From contig JANRLI010000011.1 in the NCBI GenBank assembly GCA_033762625.1, forward strand, positions 1 to 64,000: a stretch of DNA of 64,000 nucleotides. The letters are read 5' to 3'. This document shows, piece by piece, positions 36,691-46,405 of this stretch (positions are counted from its first letter, which is position 1; each line of letters starts with the position of its first letter). The notes under the pieces are model-generated. The model was not told the origin of the DNA, searched no databases, and worked only from the letters and a program-made list of their open reading frames with translations. Origin of the DNA: Alphaproteobacteria bacterium (GTDB lineage: Bacteria; Pseudomonadota; Alphaproteobacteria; UBA9219; RGZA01). The position numbers were made by a program, and so were the translations under genes.

Positions 36691-37068
36691 ATGTCAGTTA
36701 AAATCAGAATGTCACGTGGCGGCGCAAAGAAGCGTCCGTTCTATTCCATCGTTGTCGTAGATGGCCGCAAGGCACGCGATGCGCGTTACATCGAAAAGGT
36801 CGGCAGCTATAACCCGATGCTGGCGCAAGATAACCCGCAGCGTGTTCAACTGAATGCTGAACGCATTAAATACTGGGTTTCAAAGGGCGCGCAACCATCG
36901 GAACGCGTGGCTATTTTCATGCACAAAGCCGGTATCGGCCCCAAGGTTGAATACCGTCATGCGCCTATTAAGTCTGCGCCAAAGGCAAAGGCACAAGAAC
37001 GCGCCAAGGCTGCTGCTGAAGCAAAGGCAAAAGCTGAAGAAAAACCAGCTGAAGAAAACGCAGCGTAA
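36691..37068 (+). CDS. rpsP: 30S ribosomal protein S16
   Basis: 125 residues: a normal S16 core (KIRMSRGGAKKRPFYSIVV, then ERIKYWVSKGAQPS) plus an Ala/Lys/Glu-rich tail of about 40 residues, common in alphaproteobacteria. It has a ribosome binding site GAGAAGG. It is 16 bp upstream of rimM. Confidence 0.97.
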   Translation: MSVKIRMSRGGAKKRPFYSIVVVDGRKARDARYIEKVGSYNPMLAQDNPQRVQLNAERIKYWVSKGAQPSERVAIFMHKAGIGPKVEYRHAPIKSAPKAKAQERAKAAAEAKAKAEEKPAEENAA

Positions 37069-37084
37069 TAGCGCATAACGCAAA

Positions 37085-37666
37085 ATGAAACTCATCTTGG
37101 TTGGGCAATTCATTGCCGCACATGGCATCAAGGGGGAGGTAAAGGTCAAAAGCTTTACCGAAGATCCCTTGGGCTTGTGCGATTATAAAGTTGTTCAGGA
37201 TGAGAGCGGTTCGAATAAATATCATTTAAAAATTATTGGCGAACATCAAGGCGCCCATAAAAATACATTGATTGCCAAGGTGAAGGGCATTGCAGACCGC
37301 AATGCTGCAGAGGCGTTGGTTCGCACCAAACCAAAATTATATGTGACGCGTGACCAGTTGCCGGAATTGAAAGATGGCCGTTATTATGTAGAAGATCTGA
37401 AAGGGTTTTCGGCGGTATCGGATAAAGGCAAGGTGATTGCAACGCTGACCGATATTCATAATTTTGGTGCGGGTGATATTCTGGTGTTGCAACCGCTGGA
37501 AGGTAAGGAATTTATGCTGCCGTTCAAGGAACCCTACGCGGGAGATTTGAACATCAAGAAACGCAGCATACGCATCATGATACCGCATGGCTGGCTTGCA
37601 GATGAAAAGCCACCAAAATCTGAAAAAGAAGCGGTAGAGAAGCCAACCAAGAAAAAAGCAAAATGA
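37085..37666 (+). CDS. rimM: Ribosome maturation factor RimM
   Basis: A 193-residue RimM that helps assemble the 30S head with S19. The N-terminal barrel begins VGQFIAAHGIKGEVKVKSFT. The C-terminal PRC-barrel includes GRYYVEDLKGFS and GAGDILVLQP. A lysine-rich tail ends the protein. Its stop overlaps the trmD start in an ATGA arrangement, so translation is coupled. Confidence 0.96.
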   Translation: MKLILVGQFIAAHGIKGEVKVKSFTEDPLGLCDYKVVQDESGSNKYHLKIIGEHQGAHKNTLIAKVKGIADRNAAEALVRTKPKLYVTRDQLPELKDGRYYVEDLKGFSAVSDKGKVIATLTDIHNFGAGDILVLQPLEGKEFMLPFKEPYAGDLNIKKRSIRIMIPHGWLADEKPPKSEKEAVEKPTKKKAK

Positions 37667-38406
37667 AACCCGCCATGAAATCCGCCATGAAAACATTGTG
37701 GAATGTTCATATTCTCACGTTGTTTCCGGAAATGTTTCCCGGGCTTTTGGGATACTCTTTGCCGGGTAAGGCGCTGGAAAACGGCATCTGGAATTTGCAA
37801 GCCATTCAGATCCGCGACTTTGCTACCGATAAGCATAAGACGGTGGATGATACACCCTATGGTGGCGGCGCGGGCATGGTGATGAAGCCTGATGTGCTCG
37901 ATGCTGCGCTAAGCAGTTTGCCAGAGGGTACCCGTAAAATTTACTTGAGCCCGCGCGGTAAAAAATTGGATCAGGCACTGTTGCATGAGCTTTCGAATGA
38001 AATGAATGTCGGCTTGTTATGCGGCAGGTATGAAGGGATTGATCAGCGTGTGATCGATGCGCAGGGATTGGAAGAAGTAAGCCTTGGTGATTTTGTGTTG
38101 GCAGGCGGCGAAGTTGCCGCGATGGCGTTAATTGAAGGCGTGGTGCGTTTATTGCCCGGCGTGTTGGGAAATGCGGAAACGGTCGATGAAGAAAGCTTTG
38201 CCGCAGGATTGCTGGAATATCCGCATTACACCAAACCCGCGAGCTGGAAGGGTATGGATGTGCCGGATGTACTGCTTTCGGGGGACCATGGAAAAGTTAA
38301 GGAATGGCGCTTAAACCAAGCCAAGGACCTCACCAAGGCGCGCCGCGCCGACCTTTGGCAGCGCTATGAGGCCTTAAATACCGGTAATATTAGGCAAAAA
38401 AAATAG
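37663..38406 (+). CDS. trmD: tRNA (guanine-37-N1)-methyltransferase TrmD
   Basis: A 247-residue SPOUT methyltransferase that makes m1G37. Family motifs: HILTLFPEMFPG, TPYGGGAGMVMKP, LLCGRYEGIDQRV and the trefoil-knot region EEVSLGDFVLAGGE. The ATG at 37663 overlaps rimM; the Met codon at 37690 would match the usual family N-terminus more closely. It is followed by rplS. Confidence 0.97.
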   Translation: MKPAMKSAMKTLWNVHILTLFPEMFPGLLGYSLPGKALENGIWNLQAIQIRDFATDKHKTVDDTPYGGGAGMVMKPDVLDAALSSLPEGTRKIYLSPRGKKLDQALLHELSNEMNVGLLCGRYEGIDQRVIDAQGLEEVSLGDFVLAGGEVAAMALIEGVVRLLPGVLGNAETVDEESFAAGLLEYPHYTKPASWKGMDVPDVLLSGDHGKVKEWRLNQAKDLTKARRADLWQRYEALNTGNIRQKK

Positions 38407-38536
38407 TAATTTAGGCCCAGTATTTCTATTGCACAGATGCCTGTTTTTGTGGTTATTAGGCCACTTATTAAGTCGCATATTGCTATCCGAAAACCAGAAA
38501 CCACTTTTCGGGAATATGCTATATTAGGAGTTACCA

Positions 38537-38935
38537 ATGAACTTGTTACAAAAAGTTGAAGCCGCACAGATCAAGAAGCTGACCGGCGCAAACGCAAATG
38601 CCATTCCCGATTTCGCGCCGGGCGATACCGTGCGCGTGAATGTGCGCGTTATTGAAGGAACCCGCGAACGTATTCAGGCGTATGAAGGTTTGGTTGTGGC
38701 ACGCAAAAATGCTGGCCTCAATTCATCATTCACTGTGCGCAAGATCAGCCTTGGTGAAGGCGTTGAACGTGTATTCCCGCTTTACAGCCCACGTCTTGAA
38801 TCCATCAAGTTGGTGCGCCGTGGTGAAGTTCGCCGCGCCAAGCTATATTACCTGCGTGATCGTCGCGGTAAATCCGCACGTATTGCTGAACGTACCACCG
38901 GCTTTGGTATGGACAGCCAAGAAGGTCAGGAATAA
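38537..38935 (+). CDS. rplS: 50S ribosomal protein L19
   Basis: A 132-residue L19 at the 30S-50S interface, with [34 protein letters not shown] and [15 protein letters not shown]. Start ATG follows TAGGAGTTACCA. It is the last gene of the block and is followed by a terminator. Confidence 0.98.
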   Translation: MNLLQKVEAAQIKKLTGANANAIPDFAPGDTVRVNVRVIEGTRERIQAYEGLVVARKNAGLNSSFTVRKISLGEGVERVFPLYSPRLESIKLVRRGEVRRAKLYYLRDRRGKSARIAERTTGFGMDSQEGQE

Positions 38936-38964
38936 TTTCCAAACTTTCTAAAACAACATATTTC

Positions 38965-38996
38965 AAAAAGGCCGCTGATTTTAGCGGCCTTTTTTA
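38965..38996 (+). terminator. Terminator of the rpsP-rimM-trmD-rplS operon
   Basis: AAAAAGGCCGCT-GATTTT-AGCGGCCTTTTTT: a GC-rich stem with flanking A and T tracts, 30 bp after rplS. Confidence 0.92.
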
Positions 38997-39019
38997 TTGG
39001 TGCCCTTTTTGGAATAAGT

Positions 39020-39868
39020 GTGATGATCGGTTTATTTGATACAGGCCATGGCGGGCTTACCATCTATCAGGCGCTGGCCAAGGAATTGCCGCAGCGCAAT
39101 TTTGTCTATTTTGGAGATCATGCCAACGCGCCATATGGCATGAAGCCAGCACAGGAAATTCTTGAACTCACAAAGGCCGCGATTGAAATGTTGTTTGGCA
39201 TTAACGAGAACGGGGGCTGCCGATTGGTTGTTTTGGCATGCAATACGGCAACTGCGGTTGCGTTGCGCACATTACAGCAGCAATGGTTACCGCATAGCAT
39301 TCACAGCGATAAGCGCGTGCTTGGCATTATTGTGCCAACAGTGGAAGTTGCCACAGCAACGCATGAGGATGCGAGCGAGACGTTAGCGGTATTTGGCACG
39401 CAGCGCACAATCGAATCCGGCGTTTATGAAATTGAGATTCACAAGCGTAATCCCAAGGCCAAGGTGATTGCGCAAACCTGCCGGCAATTGGCAGGCGCGA
39501 TTGAAAACAGCGCAAGCGAAAACGAATTGGAACAATTAGTGAGTGAAGCGGTGCGCGAATGTTTGCAAAAAACGAATGGTGCTGCCCCGCAGCGCGCATT
39601 ATTAGGCTGCACCCATTTCCCGATTGTGGAGCATTTGTTTAGAAAACATTTGCCGCAGTCCACGCAGATTTTATCACAAGGCGCGGCAGTCGCAGACCGG
39701 TTAATTGATTATTTGCAGCGGCACCCGGAATTTGCACAGCATGAAAAGAAGCGCCAAGATCTGTTCCTTACCAGCGGTGATGCGCAGCGCGTTTCGCGCG
39801 ATGCCGCGCGCTTTCTGGGGGTTTCCCTCCCCTTTGAAACTGCCTTAAAAAACACAATCCTCAATTAA
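39020..39868 (+). CDS. murI: Glutamate racemase
   Basis: A 282-residue MurI that makes D-glutamate for peptidoglycan. The motifs are FDTGHGGLTIYQAL (normally FDSGVGG), YFGDHANAPYG, Cys74 in VVLACNTATAVAL and Cys197 in LLGCTHFP. These cysteines are the two catalytic bases. It is a single gene after the rplS terminator, preceded by a weak ribosome binding site (GGAATAAG). Confidence 0.95.
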   Translation: MMIGLFDTGHGGLTIYQALAKELPQRNFVYFGDHANAPYGMKPAQEILELTKAAIEMLFGINENGGCRLVVLACNTATAVALRTLQQQWLPHSIHSDKRVLGIIVPTVEVATATHEDASETLAVFGTQRTIESGVYEIEIHKRNPKAKVIAQTCRQLAGAIENSASENELEQLVSEAVRECLQKTNGAAPQRALLGCTHFPIVEHLFRKHLPQSTQILSQGAAVADRLIDYLQRHPEFAQHEKKRQDLFLTSGDAQRVSRDAARFLGVSLPFETALKNTILN

Positions 39869-39955
39869 TCCAAGTAGCATAAGCACTTTATGCAAGGCGT
39901 TTGCATTGAAGATGCGTTTATGGGAAAAAATCGCTCCGTTACTATGTGGAATAAA

Positions 39956-41368
39956 ATGACCAAAGCTAAAACCTTATACGATAAAATCTGGGAACATCAC
40001 GTTGTGAAAACCTTGCCCGATGGCACGGCGATTTTGTATATCGACCGTCATTTGGTGCATGAAGTAACCAGCCCGCAGGCATTTGAAGGCTTGCGTATGA
40101 GCGGACGCAAAGTGCGCCAGCCTGCGGCAACCCTTGCCGTTGCCGACCACAACGTGCCAACATCTGCTGACCGCTTGAAAGGGATTAAAGAGGAAGAATC
40201 GCGCATTCAGGTTGCGGCGCTCGCCGAGAACACCAAGGAATTCGGCATTCAATATTTCGATATGGCCGATAAGCGCCAAGGCATCGTGCACATTATTGGA
40301 CCCGAACAGGGATTGACGCAGCCCGGCATGACCATTGTATGCGGCGATAGCCATACATCAACCCACGGCGCATTTGGCGCATTGGCGTTCGGTATTGGGA
40401 CTTCGGAAGTGGAGCATGTGCTTGCAACCCAGACGTTGCTCGCGAAGCCTTCCAAAAATATGAAAATTGAAGTGACGGGTAAAATCGGTTTCGGCGTAAC
40501 GCCCAAAGATATTATCCTGGCAATTATTGGTGTGACGGGAACGGCCGGCGGCACAGGCTATGTAATCGAATATGTGGGCGATGTGTTCAAGGAAATGAGC
40601 ATGGAAGGCCGCATGACTGTATGCAACATGAGCATCGAAGCGGGCGCGCGTGCCGGGTTAGTTGCGCCCGATGAAACGACCTTTGCGTATTTGAAAGGTC
40701 GCCCAATGGCTCCGCAAGGAAAAGCATGGGATGATGCAGTTGCGTATTGGCGCACATTACCCAGTGATGCGGGCGCACAATATGACAAGGTGTTCACGTT
40801 GGATGGCTCGAAGATCGCTCCGCAAGTCACATGGGGAACCAGCCCGCAAGATGTTTTACCGATTACCGGCACTGTACCGAACCCAGCTGATATCGCTGAT
40901 GAAAATCATCGTGGTTCCGTTGAACGCGCACTCAATTATATGGGTTTAACGCCGGGAACGAAATTGACCGATGTGGCAATCGATAAAGTGTTTATCGGTT
41001 CATGCACCAATGGACGCATCGAGGATATTCGTGCAGCAAGCCAAGTTATTCGCGGACGTAAAGTTGCAAAGCATGTGTACGCAATGGTGGTTCCAGGTTC
41101 GGGCTTGGTGAAAGAACAAGCCGAAGCAGAAGGGTTGGATAAATTATTTAAGGATGCCGGATTTGACTGGCGTGAGCCCGGTTGTTCCATGTGTTTGGCG
41201 ATGAATGAAGACAAGTTGCAACCAGGCGAACGCTGCGCATCCACATCCAATCGCAATTTCGAAGGTCGCCAAGGCCGCGGCGGCCGCACGCATTTGCTTA
41301 GCCCCGAAATGGCTGCTGCGGCTGCGATTACCGGTAAGTTGGCAGATGTACGCGAATTGGTGAAATAA
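39956..41368 (+). CDS. leuC: 3-isopropylmalate dehydratase large subunit
   Basis: About 470 residues from ATG 39956, which matches the usual start [17 protein letters not shown]; the frame is open 22 codons further up. It is an aconitase-family enzyme. The [4Fe-4S] ligands lie in [15 protein letters not shown] and GCSMCLAMN, and [20 protein letters not shown] is intact. With LeuD it isomerises 2- to 3-isopropylmalate in leucine synthesis. It is separated from leuD by three small unrelated genes on the same strand. Confidence 0.97.
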   Translation: MTKAKTLYDKIWEHHVVKTLPDGTAILYIDRHLVHEVTSPQAFEGLRMSGRKVRQPAATLAVADHNVPTSADRLKGIKEEESRIQVAALAENTKEFGIQYFDMADKRQGIVHIIGPEQGLTQPGMTIVCGDSHTSTHGAFGALAFGIGTSEVEHVLATQTLLAKPSKNMKIEVTGKIGFGVTPKDIILAIIGVTGTAGGTGYVIEYVGDVFKEMSMEGRMTVCNMSIEAGARAGLVAPDETTFAYLKGRPMAPQGKAWDDAVAYWRTLPSDAGAQYDKVFTLDGSKIAPQVTWGTSPQDVLPITGTVPNPADIADENHRGSVERALNYMGLTPGTKLTDVAIDKVFIGSCTNGRIEDIRAASQVIRGRKVAKHVYAMVVPGSGLVKEQAEAEGLDKLFKDAGFDWREPGCSMCLAMNEDKLQPGERCASTSNRNFEGRQGRGGRTHLLSPEMAAAAAITGKLADVRELVK

Positions 41369-41388
41369 CGCTTTTGAATGGGTTGACG

Positions 41389-42048
41389 ATGTTACAACGA
41401 ACAGCACCTTTGCGCCGCCCTGATAATTATGCGGAATTAAACGTGCCGCCCCCCGTGAAAGGGTTGGTTGTATATGTGGAGGATATGGGCGGCTACGACA
41501 AGGTTGTATTTACAACCGATGCACAGCCCAAGACGCATTTTGTGGTTTATGCACCGCATTTGAATGAGCGCCATAAATCGAATATCCACAAAGGCAACGG
41601 ATTAATCTTGCGGCGCGCATCAAGTCATCACGCGTTTGGCGTTGCGTCGATCCGCGCGTTTTTGGAAACGGGCGTGAATAAAAATCTGCCGCGTTCGAAA
41701 TGGCAAACCGTGCGTTTGGGTATGACACCCTTTTATCTAAGTCCCAAAGATATCGGCACACAGGTGATTGCAGGCAAAGTGGATGAAATGGTGCAGTGGG
41801 AAAAAGGCTGGCACAACATGGTGGTCGAAAATGGCAGGGGGCTTAGCCATTTAGCTGTGCCCGAAGGAGATCTGGTACGTGATGCGTGGCATGCGCAGGA
41901 GTTTCGTGATGCGCCAACCTTGCGGGTTAAAAACCGCGACCGCATCGTGGCGTTTCCGGAAATGGATGTTGCATTTTTCTATGAAAGAAACGGTGGATTC
42001 AGAGGGGCTTCCCCTGTAAAACCAAGCAGGTTTCCCGCACCATTTTAG
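41389..42048 (+). CDS. Hypothetical protein (219 aa) between leuC and leuD
   Basis: No family recognised. It has 219 residues from ATG 41389 (a TTG at 41374 is the alternative). It looks soluble and mixed alpha/beta, with a Pro-rich start, VYVEDMGGYDKVVF, a basic middle (ERHKSNIHKGNGLILRRASSH cut here to its key part, KSNIHKGNGLILRR) and an Arg/Pro-rich end. No catalytic signature is evident. It is transcribed with the leucine genes. Confidence 0.7.
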   Translation: MLQRTAPLRRPDNYAELNVPPPVKGLVVYVEDMGGYDKVVFTTDAQPKTHFVVYAPHLNERHKSNIHKGNGLILRRASSHHAFGVASIRAFLETGVNKNLPRSKWQTVRLGMTPFYLSPKDIGTQVIAGKVDEMVQWEKGWHNMVVENGRGLSHLAVPEGDLVRDAWHAQEFRDAPTLRVKNRDRIVAFPEMDVAFFYERNGGFRGASPVKPSRFPAPF

Positions 42049-42079
42049 CAAGGACATAATTTTAGCAAGGACATGGGCT

Positions 42080-42295
42080 ATGCGTGAATATAAAGTCGTA
42101 GTATATCGCGAACCGTTATTAGGCTCGTTGCTGCTGGGGGAATCCAAGGTTAACCCTGTGAAGTTCAGCGAATTTTTGAACAGTAATGCGAAAGAAGGCT
42201 GGCGCGTTATCACCATGGAACGTGAAAAGCGCCGCGAGTTATTATTGTTCTCCCGTGAAGCATTTCTGGTTGTTTTGGAAAGGGAAATCGCATGA
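42080..42295 (+). CDS. DUF4177-type small protein
   Basis: A 71-residue protein. EYKVVVY at the start, LNSNAKEGWRVITM in the middle and FLVVLERE at the end match the DUF4177 pattern (EYKV...LN..G.EGWE.V......ILER). The function is unknown. Its stop overlaps the next start (ATGA), so the two are translationally coupled. Confidence 0.8.
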   Translation: MREYKVVVYREPLLGSLLLGESKVNPVKFSEFLNSNAKEGWRVITMEREKRRELLLFSREAFLVVLEREIA

Positions 42296-42549
42296 TTGAA
42301 GACCGCGCTAATCAAATCAGTGAAGCAAACCGTACACGCCGTTTACTGTTGAATATCCTGTTCATCATCATTGCAACTGCAGGCGGCATTTTTGTTCTGG
42401 ATTTGTGGTTTGATATTTTATCTTGGGCAGTGATGGGCAAGGTTTTGCTCACGCTCATTATCACGGCGGGAATACTGGGGATATGGATGGTTATTAAAGC
42501 CTATATCCGCGAAGAAGAGTCGATGACCAAAGACAAGTTTTTGAATTAG
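42292..42549 (+). CDS. Small two-pass membrane protein (85 aa)
   Basis: An 85-residue protein. Two hydrophobic helices (about 18-36 and 48-68) are separated by a short Asp/Trp-containing loop and flanked by charged ends. It is coupled to the DUF4177 gene upstream and 7 bp before leuD. The function is unknown; it may form a small membrane complex with the DUF4177 product. Confidence 0.7.
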   Translation: MIEDRANQISEANRTRRLLLNILFIIIATAGGIFVLDLWFDILSWAVMGKVLLTLIITAGILGIWMVIKAYIREEESMTKDKFLN

Positions 42550-42556
42550 GAGCGCC

Positions 42557-43153
42557 ATGCAGGCCTTTACAAAACTCACCGGAATTGCAGCGCCGTTGCC
42601 GATTATCAATATCGACACGGATATGATTATTCCAAAGCAATTTTTAAAGACCATCAAGCGGTCGGGGCTTGGAAAAAACCTGTTCGATGAAATGCGTTTC
42701 GCGGCAGATGGCAAGGAAATTCCTGATTTCGTTTTAAACCGCGAGCCCTACCGCAAGGCGAGTATTCTGGTGACGGGCGAAAACTTCGGTTGCGGGTCAA
42801 GCCGCGAACATGCGCCTTGGGCGCTTTTAGATTTTGGCATTCGCTGTGTAATTGCGCCAAGCTTTGCCGATATTTTCCATAATAACTGTTTTCAAAACGG
42901 TATTTTGCCAGTGCAATTACCGCAAGACCAGGTTGACCAGTTGATGGAAGATGCAAAGCAGGGACGCGAAATCACTGTGGATTTAGAGGCGCAGACGGTC
43001 AAGGCAGGTAATAAGCAATTCAGCTTCACTATCGATGCGCTGCGTAAGGATCGCATGCTTAAAGGCCTTGATGCTGTTGGTATTACTTTGCAACATCAAG
43101 ATGACATTGCTGCGTTTGAAGAAAAGCGTAAAGCAAACCAAAGCTGGACTTAA
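42557..43153 (+). CDS. leuD: 3-isopropylmalate dehydratase small subunit
   Basis: A 198-residue LeuD. The swivelling-domain motifs [14 protein letters not shown] and [19 protein letters not shown] are intact. It forms the dehydratase with LeuC. It has an AGGAG ribosome binding site and lies 12 bp before leuB. Confidence 0.97.
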   Translation: MQAFTKLTGIAAPLPIINIDTDMIIPKQFLKTIKRSGLGKNLFDEMRFAADGKEIPDFVLNREPYRKASILVTGENFGCGSSREHAPWALLDFGIRCVIAPSFADIFHNNCFQNGILPVQLPQDQVDQLMEDAKQGREITVDLEAQTVKAGNKQFSFTIDALRKDRMLKGLDAVGITLQHQDDIAAFEEKRKANQSWT

Positions 43154-43165
43154 ACAGGAAATATT

Positions 43166-44269
43166 ATGTCAAAGACCTACAACATTCTCGTGCTTCCCGG
43201 CGATAATATCGGCCATGAAGTGATGGAACCTGTTAAAAAACTTATCACCTATTTCAAAAACAAGGGCGCACGGTTTGAGGTAAGCGAAGATGTGGTTGGC
43301 GGTACCGCTTATGACAAATATGGAACGTCATTGCATGATACGACACTGGCAGCAGCCAAGGCCGCAGATGTGGTCATGTTGGGCGCGGTGGGCGGACCAA
43401 AATGGGACAAGGTGGATTATGCCCAGCGCCCCGAAGCGGCATTATTAAAGCTCCGCAAGGAGCTGGATTTATTTGCCAATCTTCGCCCAGCGATAGTGTT
43501 TGATGCGCTGTTGGATGCCAGCACGCTAAAGCCGGAAGTTGTGAAGGGCCTTGATATCATGATTGTCCGTGAATTGACTGGCGGCGTTTATTTTGGCGAG
43601 CCGCGCGGCATTTTCGATATGGGTAATGGCGTGCGTAAAGGTGTGAACACGCAGGTTTATACAACGCCCGAAATTCAGCGTGTGGCGCGTGTGGCGTTTG
43701 AATTGGCGCGTAAACGCGGCAACAAAGTATGCTCATCGGAAAAAGCCAATGTGATGGAAAGCGGCCGTTTATGGCGCGAAGAAGTCACCAAGCTGCATGA
43801 AACGGAATTTAAGGATGTGGAATTAACGCATATGTATGCCGATGCGGTAGCAATGGTGTTGCTGCGTAACCCGAAAAGCTTTGATGTAATTGTGACAGAT
43901 AATTTGTTTGGTGATATTCTATCTGATGAAGCATCGATGCTGACAGGTTCACTTGGCATGTTGCCATCGGCAAGTCTTGGCGCGCCTGATAAGCATGGCA
44001 AACAGAACTCGCTATATGAACCCATTCATGGCAGCGCGCCGGATATTGCAGGACAAGATAAGGCGAACCCGCTTGCAACTATTCTCAGTTTTGCCATGGC
44101 GCTTAAATATTCACTTGGCATGCCTGATGAATGCGCTGCGCTGGAACGCGCAGTTGCCAAGGTGCTGGAGCAGAATATTCGCACGGTTGATATTGCGGCC
44201 GTCGGTGTAAAACCGGTTGGCACACAGGCCATGGGTGATGCGGTGCTTAAGGCGCTGGAAAACGCATAA
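43166..44269 (+). CDS. leuB: 3-isopropylmalate dehydrogenase
   Basis: A 367-residue NAD-dependent decarboxylating dehydrogenase. Motifs: [13 protein letters not shown] (usually GDGIG), [28 protein letters not shown] (usually DKANV), and [14 protein letters not shown] with the metal-binding Asp residues, then GSAPDIAG. It is the third enzyme of leucine synthesis. It ends the leucine block. Confidence 0.97.
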   Translation: MSKTYNILVLPGDNIGHEVMEPVKKLITYFKNKGARFEVSEDVVGGTAYDKYGTSLHDTTLAAAKAADVVMLGAVGGPKWDKVDYAQRPEAALLKLRKELDLFANLRPAIVFDALLDASTLKPEVVKGLDIMIVRELTGGVYFGEPRGIFDMGNGVRKGVNTQVYTTPEIQRVARVAFELARKRGNKVCSSEKANVMESGRLWREEVTKLHETEFKDVELTHMYADAVAMVLLRNPKSFDVIVTDNLFGDILSDEASMLTGSLGMLPSASLGAPDKHGKQNSLYEPIHGSAPDIAGQDKANPLATILSFAMALKYSLGMPDECAALERAVAKVLEQNIRTVDIAAVGVKPVGTQAMGDAVLKALENA

Positions 44270-44290
44270 GCTATAATTTAGGCAGAAAAA

Positions 44291-44348
44291 TTAACCATAC
44301 TGCTTCAAGAAACGCAGGAAACCTGCGACGAGAATGAAGCGTAGTTAA
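44291..44348 (+). promoter_or_regulatory. Nested hairpin between leuB and the muralytic cluster
   Basis: Three nested pairings: TTAAC/GTTAA (44291-44295, 44344-44348), GCTTC/GAAGC (44302-44306, 44336-44340) and CGCAGG-AAA-CCTGCG (44313-44327). There is no T-tract, so it is not a plain terminator. It lies about 75 bp before the first small ORF of the cluster. Confidence 0.45.
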
Positions 44349-44422
44349 TCTCTCCTTCACCACATTTTAAGCTGAAAAACCTATAATAAGCCCAGTAAAA
44401 AGTACTTTTTAAAGGGATAGGG

Positions 44423-44518
44423 ATGCCTGCGCAGGTCAACAACCTTGCCGCACACGCGATCCCTGCAATGCCACACGGTATTGCAGAGCATGGCGCGCGT
44501 CCCTACGTGGTGATGTAA
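44423..44518 (+). CDS. 31-residue leader-type ORF
   Basis: An ATG with AAAGGGATAGGG just upstream opens a 31-codon frame ending GARPYVVM. Its TAA stop (44516-44518) overlaps the ATG of the SleB-like gene (TAATG), so ribosomes could restart directly. The hydrolase has no independent ribosome binding site of note. The peptide itself is not recognised. Confidence 0.55.
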   Translation: MPAQVNNLAAHAIPAMPHGIAEHGARPYVVM

Positions 44519-45321
44519 TGGCACGTCATCCTGCTAATCGAGATCCACGATCTAATCCACATGCAATTATTGATCGCAGACAGTTCGAGCGTGAATTGTT
44601 TGATGCGCATGGAAGGCCAACCCCTGTCATGTTTGCGTTTGCAGGACGCATGCAGAAAGAAGTGGGCGCTCAAGGCACCGACGCACAAATGGCGTGGGCT
44701 GAAACTGTTTTTAATCGTAGCGCCGCGCGCAACCATACACTGAATTATGAATTACGTAATCATGGCAATTACAACTATTGGCCGCGGCACCAGCCTGATC
44801 CTGGTTATTCAAATAATCCTGCTTTCATCGAGATGATTACCAAGGTTATGAGAAACGGAACTAATTTAAGCTTGGGCGCAACCGGTAATGCGTCTGAAAA
44901 TGTCGGCGTGGGTAGGGAAACCTTCCGTTCACGCGGAGAACGCTTCGGCGTTGAAACTCCAGATTCCGGTTGGTGGAATAACCGTTTTGCTAGTCTTATT
45001 CGCGGGGTTGGACGTTTTATCGGCGATGTGGCGAGCGTGATTGGCAACACGATTGCAACTGTTGCAACGGGTGTTGTGAATGCGGGACGCTGGGTCATGA
45101 ATAGGATTTCGGATATGTTTTCGCCGCCGCCCCCCGCCGTGCATCCACACGCACCAGCGCCGCCGCATCATCCGAGTTATGTGCCACAGCAACCACCAGA
45201 ACGCAGGATAATGACACCGCAAAGCGTCACGCACACCGCATGGGTGATGCACCGTCATACGACAACCACTTTGCCTGAACCTCGCCCTGAACCACACCGC
45301 CCGACACGGCCGACCGTATAA
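44518..45321 (+). CDS. SleB-like cell-wall hydrolase with MHRH tail motif
   Basis: A 267-residue protein. Residues about 40-145 resemble the SleB/Hydrolase_2 cell-wall hydrolase domain: EVGAQGTDAQMAWAETVFNR, then YELRNHGNYNYWP. A helical region (about 160-200, FIGDVASVIGNTIATVATG) may be membrane-active. A Pro/His-rich tail (205-267) contains AWVMHRHTTTT (motif at 45238-45258). There is no N-terminal signal peptide. It is the first of three consecutive muralytic genes. The [WF]xM[HQ]RH motif recurs in the next two and at 55186-56247. Confidence 0.7.
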   Translation: MARHPANRDPRSNPHAIIDRRQFERELFDAHGRPTPVMFAFAGRMQKEVGAQGTDAQMAWAETVFNRSAARNHTLNYELRNHGNYNYWPRHQPDPGYSNNPAFIEMITKVMRNGTNLSLGATGNASENVGVGRETFRSRGERFGVETPDSGWWNNRFASLIRGVGRFIGDVASVIGNTIATVATGVVNAGRWVMNRISDMFSPPPPAVHPHAPAPPHHPSYVPQQPPERRIMTPQSVTHTAWVMHRHTTTTLPEPRPEPHRPTRPTV

Positions 45322-45499
45322 AACGCGCTCATTAACCATATAAAGAAATAACTCAATTTGGCGCGTGTGAATAATGCGTTGTAATTCCTTATCAAGATTG
45401 CAGCAAACACCGCGTGCGTTAACGCTTATTTCACCAAGTTTTAATGATAAGAAATTAAAGTAAGTATAAATAGATAAGCTTTTATTTAAAGGGCGAATA

Positions 45500-46396
45500 A
45501 TGGTCGCTGCCAGACATCATAGTGATCAACGAAACGACCCCGCTGCAAATCGCCGGCGTGTGCTGGAACACCTTACGACGGCTTATAATTTTCAGCAGCA
45601 TCAGATCCAAGCGGTCATGGCCGCCATTCAGCATGAATCCACATTCCGATTGGGCGTTGTTGGCGATAGAAATTTGGGCAGAGGCCGTGAAGCCTATGGC
45701 TTGTTCCAGTGGCGTGAGGAACGCAAGCACGGGCTTGATCGTTTTGTTGCCGCGCGCCCGCATCAAGATGAGGTCACCGCGCATGTCGATTATGCCATGC
45801 ATGAAATGGGCATCGCGCGGCGTGATAATTCCAACGTGCCCGGGCCAAGATGGAATATTGAAGTCGTTCCCGGAAATATGCTGCGGCGTGCAACAAATCT
45901 GGCGCAGGCCGTAGAAGCGATGCATCGCTTCGAGCGTTATGATAACCGTTTTGGGGAAACGAATAAAAGACACCGCACCGCCATGGGTTTTTTCCGCGAG
46001 GTGGGCGATGCCATCCAGCGTGCATTTACTGTGGTGCGTGATGCGGCAGTTGGTGCATTCAACTATGTATTTGGTGGAAGACAGCCAGACCCGCCGCATC
46101 CGGATGCGCATCACCCTGACGCGCGCCGTCCTGAAGCGCCTCCTCACGTGACCACTACAACCAGCGTGTGGCGCATGCAGCGCCATACCAGCGCTGATAT
46201 GGGAACCCAAGAACACCGTGAGCAAGTTTCCTATACCCAATACGGTGTGCCGATACGTTCCCCCGAACAACGTCCGTTGGGACAGGTTGTGCCGATGAAA
46301 CGGCCTATAACAGCTGGCCCACATCTGCATCCCGCGCCTGCATTTGTAATGCACAGGCATAGACAGCCGGATGAACCGCATCCACCGCGCGCATAA
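45500..46396 (+). CDS. Phage-tail-lysozyme-like protein with two MHRH motifs
   Basis: A 298-residue protein. Residues about 15-155 match the phage tail lysozyme (Phage_lysozyme2) pattern: ILEHLTTAYNF-like start (here VLEHLTTAYNFQQHQIQAVM), IQHESTFRLG with a likely catalytic Glu, and AYGLFQWREERK. A short helix and a Pro/His-rich tail follow. The tail holds VWRMQRH (46166-46186) and, near the end, FVMHRH (46343-46360). There is no signal peptide. The ribosome binding site is AAAGGGCG. It is 9 bp before the next gene, so the two are probably co-transcribed. Confidence 0.75.
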   Translation: MVAARHHSDQRNDPAANRRRVLEHLTTAYNFQQHQIQAVMAAIQHESTFRLGVVGDRNLGRGREAYGLFQWREERKHGLDRFVAARPHQDEVTAHVDYAMHEMGIARRDNSNVPGPRWNIEVVPGNMLRRATNLAQAVEAMHRFERYDNRFGETNKRHRTAMGFFREVGDAIQRAFTVVRDAAVGAFNYVFGGRQPDPPHPDAHHPDARRPEAPPHVTTTTSVWRMQRHTSADMGTQEHREQVSYTQYGVPIRSPEQRPLGQVVPMKRPITAGPHLHPAPAFVMHRHRQPDEPHPPRA

Positions 46397-46405
46397 GTTA
46401 CGGGC

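Noticed and set aside
45482-46381. A 299-codon open frame antisense to the phage-tail-lysozyme-like gene
   Set aside because: It covers almost exactly the opposite strand of a gene with recognisable lysozyme motifs, and its translation is His/Arg/Cys-rich without any domain. It is a shadow of the coding strand's composition.
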